Shown here in pieces: positions 24,632 through 33,667 of a stretch of DNA of 64,000 bases (positions are counted from its first letter, which is position 1; each line of letters starts with the position of its first letter). Below the pieces are notes generated by a model that worked only from the letters and a program-made list of their open reading frames with translations, was not told the DNA's origin and did not search any database. The DNA is from Heliopora coerulea (taxonomy: Eukaryota > Cnidaria > Anthozoa > Scleralcyonacea > Helioporidae), in assembly GCA_030142905.1 (NCBI GenBank), contig JASJOG010000071.1, positions 946,001-1,010,000 of the forward strand. Direction: 5' to 3'. A program made the translations under genes and the position numbers.

Positions 24632-27135
24632 TTAATCATCTGAAGAAACAACATCAAGTAGATGCATTCTTCTTGGATGTGCTCTAGCAAAGTTATCAAT
24701 GATGGCATCAACATCAAGATTTATACGCCTATGAACATGCATTAGTGCCAAGCCAGTTAGTCTCTCATTTGTCATGGATGATCTTAACCATGTTTTTAGC
24801 CTTCTTAATGCAGAAATTGACCTTTCACATGAGTGAGTAGTGGCTGGAACAACTGCCAATATATTTAGTATTACATTTATATTTGGGTAGAAATCTTTAT
24901 CAACAAGCAAAAGTATTTCTGATATCTTGTCTGGAATTGTACAGTCATCCAAACTTGATTCTCTTAACCATCTGGCTTCCCACATTTCAAGCTCTGCACC
25001 AAGTCCTTCAATGTTTGGTAAGTCATTTTTATAAAAATCCACAAATCTTTGAAGTTCATTTTTTTCCAAGGATTTTTGGCTTTCACCAATGTCAACATCA
25101 CACTTGGAACAATACAAAATCCTTCATAAATCACCATAGAGTAATTGCCAAACTTGTCTTCCAATGATGTAATAAGATGGGCCAGAAAATTCTCAGTTAC
25201 ATTTATACGATAATAGACTTCAGGTGTTGATGCAGAAGAATTAGCTCTGTGGATCTGTTTGGTCACAATTCTGGGCATGGATGGGGTCTCACCAACACTT
25301 GCAGCCATTTCAACTGCCTGTTTGTAAAGTTTCTGATACTCCACATTAATGTTAGAATGGAAGGTTGTACACTTTTCTTTAATTAAGTTTACTTCTGATT
25401 TTACGTAAAGAAGATCCATCTCAGCTCGTTGTAGTAAAGCTGTAGCTTGTTTTGTGAAGCCAATTAGCTTACTTACAACTTTCAAAGCAATACCAAACTC
25501 AAATCCAGCTAATTTCTTATTCAGTCCTGCAGCCAATGAGACAGTATTATGGTTCCAAACCCCATTATCTTCCCCTCTCTTGTTAAATCTAATATCTTCT
25601 ATTGTTTTCATTACTGGCACATACAGTTCAATTGTTCTCTCTAAACCATCTATTCTTTCTATCTGCCTAGTCCTACATACATCCTTTAAAATAAAGTGAT
25701 TTGAACCAGGCAAATACTTTTTGACATTTTCAATCAGGTAGTCTTGCCGTTTAGGGGATAAATTAAAGAAATCAGCAATAGCTTTGCAATTATCCATCAT
25801 TTCCCTTACAATATAAACAGAGCATGAAGAAGCAATGCACAGATTCAACTGATGACTTGAACAGTGAATATAGACAGCCTTACTTAATTCAGACTTAATT
25901 AAAGCTGCTGTACCTTTGTTAATGCCTGCCATTGCACAAGCTCCATCATAGCCCTGTCCTCTACACAAACCAAGATCTAAACCAAATCTTTTAATTGCTT
26001 TCAGAATTTCATCTTTGATAGTACTTCCAGTGCAAGCACAAGACAAGTGAAAGAAACCTATAAATGCTTCCCTTATAACCCTATCAGCATCAACATATCT
26101 TAAGACAATTGATAGCTGTTCTTTGTTTCAGATATCTGCTGCCTCATCAGCCAATATACTATAAAACCCAGAGCCAGTATTAATATCATTAATGATATTT
26201 TCTCGAATAAACTTTGCACAGGCTTCAATCAGTTGATTCTGTGTTGTTTTAGAAAGATAAGTTTCATTTTTCTTCATGTTTTCTAAATGTTCTTTCAATT
26301 TCACATCACCAGCATCAACTCTAAAATCTACCAAGGCTCTGAAATTCCTCTGTTGCTTACCATCATGTTTGGAATCATCGCGGTGACCTCTTAAACCTTG
26401 GTTTGTTTGCCCACAATATATAACACACTTTAGAATTGGTGCAAGTTTTTCACGATTCTCTTGTATTTGCCTTGCTCTTTGCACTAACAACTGCTGATCA
26501 ATATCTAAGCTCCTTTGCCTTTGCAAGGGGACCTTGAAGATTTGCAAATCTTGAACGCTGTGTTTATGCATTCTTGAATGTATCTGATGAGCAGCAAACT
26601 TACTGACTGCACTTGTCCAAAGAATTAAAGGACTTTTAAAGAGCTTGTCGAGCTTTTCAGAGTTATTTCCAAAAAGAATGCAAGGCAAACAGAAAGCCCC
26701 ATCGTACATCCGGCTGTAACGCAGCCATGGATATATTCTAAGCCATTCATGCCTGAAAGACCTCTGACTCATTTTCTTACCTTCTGCAGTTTTGGGAAAG
26801 CTATAAGAAGGATCCGGGTTCCAACATTTAAGAATTAAGTCATACTTTTGATCGTTAGTCAGACGTCGAGCACTTGGAAAGGCGTATAAACCAACATCAA
26901 AAGGGCTACATTCGGTAGCCGGAATACCTCGTCTGCTGGCTCCATGAGTAGCTACTGACGTCGTATTAGACCTTTCACGACCGCTCCAGTTTGAAGATGT
27001 TGGCAGTTCTTCACCTCCAGATTCACGAGGGCCAGGATTCTTCTCGACGTCACCAGAGATGTCAACATTTAAAGCCGACGGACAGTAAGTAGATGTCGTA
27101 TTGGAATAATATAAACATCTTCTGCTAATTACCAT
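24632..27135 (-). pseudogene. hAT transposase (TTF zinc finger, DUF4371 type) with N-terminal 2A motif
   Basis: From the first ATG (27133-27135) a 35-residue leader ends in DVEKNPG|P (residues 29-36), a 2A motif. Then come a serine/threonine-rich linker, a TTF-type zinc finger (SFRHEWLRIYPWLRYSRMYD, CLPCILFG), a DUF4371-like segment (NFRALVDFRVDAGD) and the RNase H-like core. The core contains FYSILADEAAD (first Asp), GQGYDGACAMAG (second Asp) and HCSSHQLNL (CxxH motif). The C-terminus has SCERSISALRRLKTW (Glu region) and TNERLTGLALMHVHR, the hAT dimerisation domain. A single TGA at 26128-26130 follows ADEAADI in frame, and a frameshift lies near 25095-25117. All key motifs survive, so decay is recent. 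The element is nested between its own inverted repeats. Confidence 0.92.
27028..27051 (-). other. 2A (CHYSEL) ribosome-skipping motif
   Basis: The minus strand encodes D-V-E-K-N-P-G-P in frame with the transposase, preceded by NVDISG. This matches the 2A consensus D-x-E-x-N-P-G-P exactly. In known 2A peptides the ribosome skips the Gly-Pro bond, releasing the upstream peptide and starting a new chain with Pro. Here skipping would release a 35-residue leader (from the ATG at 27135) and a transposase beginning with Pro. Activity is inferred from the motif only. Confidence 0.8.
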
Positions 27136-27816
27136 AATTCTTACGGAAAACTGAAGAAGAGTACTGATCTGAAACGGAAACAACGGCCACTGTTCTGCAA
27201 CGCTTAGCAACAGGAATGAATTCTTCACCAAACTACGAAGGAGTGCTCTGTCAAATGGTTTACGACCGGTTTGCAGGAATTTTCAGGCAATGGCATTGCA
27301 TCTTTACCGGTTTGTAAGCTCACACGGTGAACACTGACCGGTTCGTTACCTCTCGCAGGCCTCTGTTACAAGGTTTGCGAGATTGCGTGTGGTTTGCGTG
27401 ATAATATCCTTCAACGCGGCCGTGTGCCTTTCATTTCTAGCAAGGGAATGGGCCGACCAGGAAAAATTTTGAAATTTTGTCCGATAAAATTGACATTTTC
27501 ATCCAGAAAAAAATTGTGATTATTAAATGTAAATAAAGTTTTATATGAAGACAATTTTGTATGATTTAACTATTATATTTGGAAAAAAACCACAGGTTCG
27601 TACAAACCGGATAAACCTGTCTGAATCCGCCTCTGAGAGGTGGACGATACCCGAGGCCATGTCAATTAGACGATGCAATATCAACTATTTTAGTTATCGT
27701 TAGTAACAGTACCATATCGATACGAAATAGAGTCTGTATTGAAGGGAGGAATTACGATATTAACTGACCTCGCCAATTCGGCATACCGAGTAAATGTTAA
27801 AGATTACATAAACTCA

Positions 27817-27990
27817 AGGGACGGCGGAGCCGGGGGGCGCTGCAGGGGCTGTAGCCCCTTTTTTTTTCTAAATGTAATGTTGAAACAACTACGCTTTAAA
27901 ACACTTGTTGTGCAATTTTCCAGAGAAGCATATAAAATGCTGTATTTTTATCTCAAGCCCCCCCACTCGTAATTCCGCTCCGCCGTCCCT
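27817..27990. repeat. MITE with 14-bp perfect inverted ends
   Basis: AGGGACGGCGGAGC at 27817-27830 is exactly inverted at 27977-27990. The 174-bp unit has G-rich and C-rich inner arms (CCGGGGGGCGC, GCCCCCCC) and no gene. The ends resemble hAT termini (CAGGG-CGG). No clean target duplication was found. It lies 180 bp beyond the hAT element. Confidence 0.62.
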
Positions 27991-28906
27991 GAAATCCCTT
28001 CAGTGCTGTTGTACATTGCTCTACGCGCCGCCTTTTTTCGATACCGGGGGTAGTGTTAACGGTGTCGGAAGCGTCGATATTATCCCAGTTTCTTTGTTGT
28101 CGATTAGAAGTTGTCTGAGAACAAATCCTCATCCATCTTTTCATATTGTATGGCTTATAATCACTGGTTTAACTATTTCCGAACGGAGGTATTAATCTGG
28201 ACGGTTCATTTAAAGGCATTGACCTACTAGGGCCACAGTAAAGAGGAAAATGGACTTCAAGGAACCCTTTATGCAGTTTGTGAAATCATTTTATACTAGT
28301 TGGAATACTGCAATGGTTAGAAGGCCTAGAAATCTAAAGTCCTTGATATCTACATTTCATGTTATGGGAAAGGAGCTAGAAACGAAAGAATTCCTGCATA
28401 TAAGCACGAACTGTGAACAAAGTGAGGTGCGTAACTGTAGAATTAATGGGAGTCTTTGTTACAAATCTTACATCTAACGTGACAACAGTTGCAGTTCGAT
28501 GCTCATCCTGAATGTACGTCATTGTATACTTTGCTGACCATGCCATTCTTCGTCCAAAAGATCGTTTTTTCCTGTTAGCCTAGCTCAGTTCACAACGATC
28601 TCACGCACAAATTATTTTTTATAGGCAGAACGTCGTAACTTCTACCAAGGAAAGCCTTTCATTGTGCCTTTGAAAGTAATGAGGGAACTGTTACATCAAA
28701 CGAAGCAAATTTTACCATTATAAGCTCAACGTGAATGGGTTGTATTCATACCCAAATCACTTTAGCTCGTGTGAGTTGGAAGAAAAAGCAGAGAAAGGGT
28801 ACGTTTTCGTGAACATGTAAATAACTGTTGTACAGTTGTTCCACTTTACTGTGGACTACGCAGAATATTGAACGATTATTCATAAGCAGATGGAATGTGC
28901 CCTTAC
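27991..28906. other. No gene confirmed
   Basis: A 75-codon plus-strand frame with a true ATG lies at 28250-28477 (MDFKEPFMQFVKSFYTSWNT...). It has no recognisable domain, no conserved copy in the window and no clear splice context, so I leave it uncalled. Confidence 0.4.
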
Positions 28907-29094
28907 TTTGCATCACGTAGCAATCAACCTTGTCCATGTTTTCCAAGGCTTTCGTATTTTTAATCACCTCTTTGTTCACTGCCTCATTGTTAGGTGCCCG
29001 GAAGCTGAAAATGTTTTATGAATTTAGCTTAATTTAGTTCAGAATTACATACCAGATGGCAGGTGGTTCCCCAATGTCATTGACAAGGCCACCA
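28907..29094 (-). CDS. Two phase-matched internal exons of an unknown gene (candidate)
   Basis: On the minus strand an acceptor (TCATCATACAG) precedes a 42-nt exon (29053-29094, GGLVNDIGEPPAI). It is followed by the donor CTG|GTATGT, a 48-nt GT-AG intron (29005-29052, ending ACATTTTCAG) and a 98-nt exon (28907-29004). That exon reads in phase as FRAPNNEAVNKEVIKNTKAL and on through MDKVDCYVMQ to the donor AAA|GTAAGG. Joined, they give about 46 uninterrupted residues of ordinary composition. Neither the flanking exons nor the family could be identified. Chance agreement of three splice signals and phase is possible. Confidence 0.3.
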
Positions 29095-30793
29095 CTGTAT
29101 GATGAGTTAGATACATTATATGATTACATACACAATACAATACAGTGATAAGCACTACAGTACATACTGTAACTAAAGTATGATTTGGTATGGCAATTCA
29201 AGAAATCTTGCCCATCATTTTGGCTCTCGTTAACTTCACTGCTTGTTCATTTTTTAAAAATTTTTTAAGCTCATTACTTGCTTGAAAGAACATGTTGAGT
29301 TTTTCCTCTTTTTTTTTTTTTCCAGCCATTGTATGGTTTAACAGAAATCTCCATCTTCATTACCTGAGTTACAAATAAATCCAACTAAAAGTACCCAAAT
29401 AGTTGCATTGTTAGCAAAGATAAATAATCTGTTATGAGGCGGAAGCCTTAAAACATTTCAAGTTTGGAGACATAGGGGATACAATTCAAATTTGTTTTGG
29501 AATCAATGGCTGTTCGCTGAGTAAATCAGCTTAAAATCAACTGGTGCAGAATTAAAGTAGGAGTCAGAAAGTATAATTATTATTGTAGTGTTGGAACAAA
29601 ATCAGTTCAGTAATACCATGCTATACTTGTGAAAGAAGGATCAATTGAAGTATTTTGTTTTATGGGACTTTGAAAAAATGATTCTTTTGCAATACACATA
29701 CCTTAATATTAATATATTATCTCCAAATAATGTATTTCACCAAAAAATAATTTAGTTGAAATGAATTCTGTAGTATTTCCACAAATTCTCCATTGTAGCT
29801 ATATCTATATTTTACTTTAGTCATTTCAAATTACACGAGAAATATGTTTTACAGTCTCTTTTGTTTATGATAATTCCCATGTTAACAATTTCCTGAATTA
29901 TATAGGCATAACTTAGTTGTTTGCTGGAAAGGGATTTCTTTCAAAGCAGGCTGCATTTCCAATGGCATTGATTTTCATCTAGTTCCCAAAGCAAGACACA
30001 TTCACCATCTATGCAGATAAGTGCCACAGCAGTATAATGTTTAATTTTTCATCAATAGTGTTGTACATGTAATCATGGAAGAACCAGGTCAAAAGCCAAC
30101 TTGTATAATGAATGTATTTGCCCGGCAAATGGCTTTAAGCCAAATCATAATGAAGGCTCAATAATAATTTGAATAATATTTAACACTAACATTTTGTCCT
30201 TCATTGGAAAAGCAATTTCACAAACAACAATGTCTAGAATGATAATCAAACTAAGATTAATGAACGTTTATTTAGTTCATAGCAGAAAAGTAATACTAGG
30301 AAAAGTTCTTCAGCTCAAAATTAGTTTTCCTGGCATCCAAACATTGGTTTGGAAATATAAGAGATTAGTTCTAAGTCTTGATAATACTTCTCCAAAATAC
30401 CAATCAGAAAGATAATCAGCATACTAATCTAGTCATCTTAGTAAACTAACCAAAGTATTGAGGCCTATCAAATGAAAGCTTGATGAAAAGAAATTTCATG
30501 AATGCAAATGGCATTTCTAAGTTCATGAACAGTATAAAATTTGCTGCTGTCTTGACATATCAAACAGCAGAAAAAGTGTTTCAGTTTATTTTATATTTGC
30601 TGGCATCTCTGTACTTGCATTTCCTTTTAAGCACAGGCATTACCTTGGTAGCTAATATTACATTGTAATAAACTGTAAATTTCTTATTGTAGACATTTTT
30701 AAAGACGAATAACAGCAAATGGAGCATTGGATGTTGAACTTTGGAGTTATGTAAGTAATTTAATTTTGTAATTCATTGTGTATAAGCATAAAG
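29095..30793. other. No gene recognised
   Basis: AT-rich spacer upstream of the possible minus-strand exons and left of the Tc1-like element. A short minus-strand frame near 29205-29300 (FFQASNELKKFLKNEQAVK) may be an additional exon but lacks clear splice limits. Confidence 0.35.
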
Positions 30794-30829
30794 TACAGTA
30801 CTGCTCAGAAATAACCTAACAATAACCGC

Positions 30830-30960
30830 GTGCAAGACGCGGTCATTTTGCGGCTCGGCTGCGGTCACCTTGCGGTTCACCTGCGGTCACTTTGCGGCTC
30901 GGCTGCGGTCATCTTGCGGCTCGGCTGCGGTTGCCTTTGCGGTCAATCAAAACCGCGTCT
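30830..30960. repeat. Left subterminal GC-rich iterons
   Basis: Several tandem units of about 27 bp built on TGCGGCTCGGCTGCGGTCA with small variations. They stand out sharply from the AT-rich surroundings. The shared core TGCGG(T/C) also occurs, inverted, in the right array. Confidence 0.85.
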
Positions 30961-31074
30961 CACGAGAGGCAGAAGTCGGGACTTGATCGGTGACATACGC
31001 TATTTTCCGAAGTCATGAGTCATCTACGGTAACTTCAAACGTGGTGACTACGGTAACTGTGTTCTGTGTTGCAA

Positions 31075-31491
31075 ATGGGAAAACTTTCGGAATTCGCTAG
31101 GAATCGAATTGTTTCTCTGAAGTCTTCTGGTACATCGATCACTAAGATTAGGAATATTCTCGAAGAAGAAGGAATAAAAACATCACGACCAGCTATAAGT
31201 CTGTTCCTTTCACGGTATGAACGAAGTGGCAGTTTAGCTGATGTCAAACGTAGCGGAAGAAAGCCGATCTTAAGTGGCCGTGAAAGAGATTTTATCGATG
31301 ATAAAATGAAAAACAACGACGAGTTGACATTGTCCGAATTAAAACACCTTTTGAGCGACAAGATAGGTGTAAATGTCTCAAGTTCCACCGTTCGACGTGT
31401 TAGACAAAACTTAGCGTGGAGGCGTGAGAAGGCAACATATTGCCAGCTCATTCGGGAACCCAACAAGATAAAACGGTTGTCCTTTTGTTGA
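31075..31491 (+). CDS. HTH-only Tc1-like transposase fragment
   Basis: From ATG 31075 the frame encodes 138 residues: a first HTH (LSEFARNRIVSLKSSG, ITKIRNILEEEGIKTSR, PAISLFLSRYERSGSL), a basic linker of the GRPR-box type (KRSGRKPILS), and a second winged HTH region (LTLSELKHLLSDKIGVNVSS, STVRRVRQNLAWRREK). It ends at CQLIREPNKIKRLSFC*, the point where Tc1 transposases enter the DDE catalytic domain (full length usually about 340 residues). The frame has no internal stop, so the DNA-binding part is intact. It may bind the element's own ends and act as a repressor or partner; that is inference. An exon ending near the stop is an alternative, but no good donor is seen. Confidence 0.75.
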   Translation: MGKLSEFARNRIVSLKSSGTSITKIRNILEEEGIKTSRPAISLFLSRYERSGSLADVKRSGRKPILSGRERDFIDDKMKNNDELTLSELKHLLSDKIGVNVSSSTVRRVRQNLAWRREKATYCQLIREPNKIKRLSFC

Positions 31492-32059
31492 TTTCCTTGT
31501 TTTAAGTCGTATTTTACGATGGTTGACCATCCATGCGGTATAGAACAAAGACTGATTTATCGCTTGCTTGGCTAAAAAACGAATGAGTCATGTCATATCG
31601 ACTATTTTGAAATCCCACTGAGGTTAATTAACATACATGCAAATGTTGCTCGCTGAGAAGCGGCTGCGGACCAAAAGCTCACTTCTGGTTATTTTTTAAT
31701 CTTTTTCCTATTTAAACGTCGAAAGATATAGCTGATTCTGTCTTTAAGCGTACTTTGCTAAGTAGTTTGCTACGTGCTGTTGACGATGATTTGGAATCTC
31801 GTCTTGGTAACACGTATGACAAATTGAGTTTCACCGTTAATACCTGACTACACTGAGATTTTACGATTATCTGGACTAAAATTCTTTCTTTTAAACGTTA
31901 CATAGAGTATTTCTGTACTGCAAACGAGTCAGTCATGCCTTTAAAACTATTTTGAGATTCCGCCAAGGGAATCATTGTCAAGCTGTAGAATAGTTTATGA
32001 ATCGCTAAACGTCGTATAGCGACTCATTACGAGATTCAGCAATGGCTGTGCGTTCCACC

Positions 32060-32190
32060 CGCCCGCAGACGCAGGAGAGACGCACATTGGACGCAGTATG
32101 GACGCAGTATGGACGCAAACCGCACGCAGGACGGACGCAAAATGGACGCAGGACGGACACAAACCGCACGCAGGACGGACGCAGACGCAC
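32060..32190. repeat. Right subterminal GC-rich iterons
   Basis: Repeated GGACGCA and ACCGCACGCAGGACGGACGC units. Read on the minus strand they give TGCGTCC and TGCGTGCGG, the same TGCG-led pattern as the left array. Their symmetrical place just inside the inverted ends suggests binding-site iterons. Confidence 0.85.
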
Positions 32191-32218
32191 CGTTAGGTTA
32201 TTTCTAAGCAGTACTGTA

Positions 32219-33312
32219 CATGTAGATATGAATCACTACAGTGTGTATTTTTTGAGAGATAAAATTATAAAAGAAGCCTTACAGCATACAGCTTTCATTT
32301 CATCTTGTGGTTAAATTAAATGGGCCAAGTTGACATGTATATAGTTTGTATACTCAAGTGAATGCCTGGCTTTTAGCTGATTTACCATAATCAGCAAAAT
32401 GCAAGTTATTGTACCCTTGAAAGGGAAAGTCAGGGTCATAATGATTGTGAAAGTGAGCACAACAATCAGATCTCTGACTGTGTTGGAATAGATTCCTAAA
32501 GAACTGTAAACATGCTGTTGCCGATCCTAAGTAATAAAGGCAAAAAGGCTCCTTTCCTGATGTTTGTGGAATGTGTCCTGAACCTGATATATTGACTTGT
32601 AATATTTCACAGAAAAATCCTTGTTTCTACAAAAACTAATTAAAAATTCAAGAGTATTTTGGGGTTAAGGTTGTATTTTCTTGTTGGGGCTGCCGTTAGG
32701 AAATTAGCCAGTTACAGTCCATATTAAAATCGTTGCAAAATAGGTGTTTATGTTTTCTTAAGGATGGTTTTTTCCTTTGAGTGAAGTCCCATTTAGTGGA
32801 AAGATTGTTTACAGCTACTCGAACGTTCCTCTGTTGGAAAGGAGTATAAAAACGTAATCAGATAAAGTAGCTAATGTTGAAAACGTCTGATCAAAATCTT
32901 AAAGATTAACAACTGAATCTTTTACTGCTGTTCGTAGGTGCAAACTGCATTTCTGTCATTTGGACACTATTTTCATGTACTGTATACCGGAGCACAGTAC
33001 ATGTTTATCTCGCTCTAATTTATTATCACTATAACTTATGGTTCTATCTTTTCACACTGTAATTATATCACTTAATTTAGAACTCCTGACTACATTGCTG
33101 GAATCTACAATGATCCTAAAAACTGCAAGAACTACATGTACAACCTGACGTTCTGACTGAAGTGCGCTTTATATTCAGTAACCTGTACGTACTATACTCT
33201 TAGTGCTATATACTTGTGTGCGGTGAAACGCCATATATTATCTAAAGTATAAATTTAATTAATACTGTATTATACCAGTATATAAACGCTTAATAAGTAG
33301 TTTTGATTTTAC
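32219..33312. other. No gene recognised
   Basis: AT-rich spacer between the Tc1-like element and the EnSpm region. A CACTACAGTG string near 32229 could be a CACTA-type end, but no matching partner was found. Confidence 0.4.
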
Positions 33313-33474
33313 CTTCACTTCGATTGGTATTTTGCTTGCAGTGCCTGGTGAGCGATGATTGCTCTTTTGAGCTTCAAGCAACTTGCTTGTCCTTTGTAGT
33401 AACTGCTCCTGGTTTTTAGCAATGAGTTTCAGCGCCTCAATTATATTTGTTGTGCTTTCGTGTGGTTGCTCCAT
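33313..33474 (-). CDS. Possible first exon with short coiled coil, divergent to EnSpm gene
   Basis: From ATG 33472-33474 the minus strand encodes 54 residues (MEQPHESTTNIIEALKLIAK...) with a heptad-like stretch IIEALKLIAKNQEQLLQR then TSKLLEAQ. It ends at a donor-like AAG|GTAAAA at 33313. It starts about 200 bp from the EnSpm transposase and points away from it. EnSpm elements can carry a second gene, so it could be an accessory frame. I do not recognise the family. Confidence 0.35.
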
Positions 33475-33667
33475 GACACAACTTCCAAAGGTTTTGTGTA
33501 TTTTTTTCACCAGACTTGATCGGTATAAGGATTGGTATAGGTGATCAAGTAGCGGGAAAAATCCTATAGTTTGTGACCAAATATGGTTTTTCCATATCTT
33601 CTGATAGCCACTAAAAAAGCATTCCCGAGTGGAGTAAGATTTTGTTTGTCTTTCCTGTTGTACGATA

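Larger units (their letters stand above)
24103..27635 (-). mobile_element. hAT-superfamily DNA transposon, 3.5 kb
   Basis: Left end CAGGGGCGGATCCA at 24103 and right end (reverse complement) CAGAGGCGGATTCA at 27635 are inverted repeats. Both are followed about 12-20 bp inward by a [AT]CCGGTTTGT motif. AGAGG directly flanks both ends (24098-24102 and 27636-27640). That is a 5-bp match, while most hAT elements duplicate 8 bp; the 8-bp windows do not match fully. Further ACCGGTT(T/C)G copies occur at about 27262, 27303 and 27338 near the right end and are candidate transposase-binding sites. The single gene inside is a transposase oriented leftwards, broken by one stop and one frameshift. Confidence 0.9.
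30796..32216 (+). mobile_element. Tc1-like TIR element with GC-rich subterminal repeats
   Basis: The 25-bp ends begin CAGTACTGCT and match 24/25 as inverted repeats (30796-30820 and 32192-32216). Both ends are flanked by TA (30794-30795, 32217-32218), the target duplication typical of Tc1/mariner. Just inside lie GC-rich tandem repeats on both sides (about 30830-30960 and 32060-32190). The 1.42-kb unit carries one frame encoding only a paired-like HTH region. No DDE/D catalytic domain can be read in the remaining 570 bp, so it is a deleted or non-autonomous element, or one whose catalytic part is supplied elsewhere. Confidence 0.85.
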
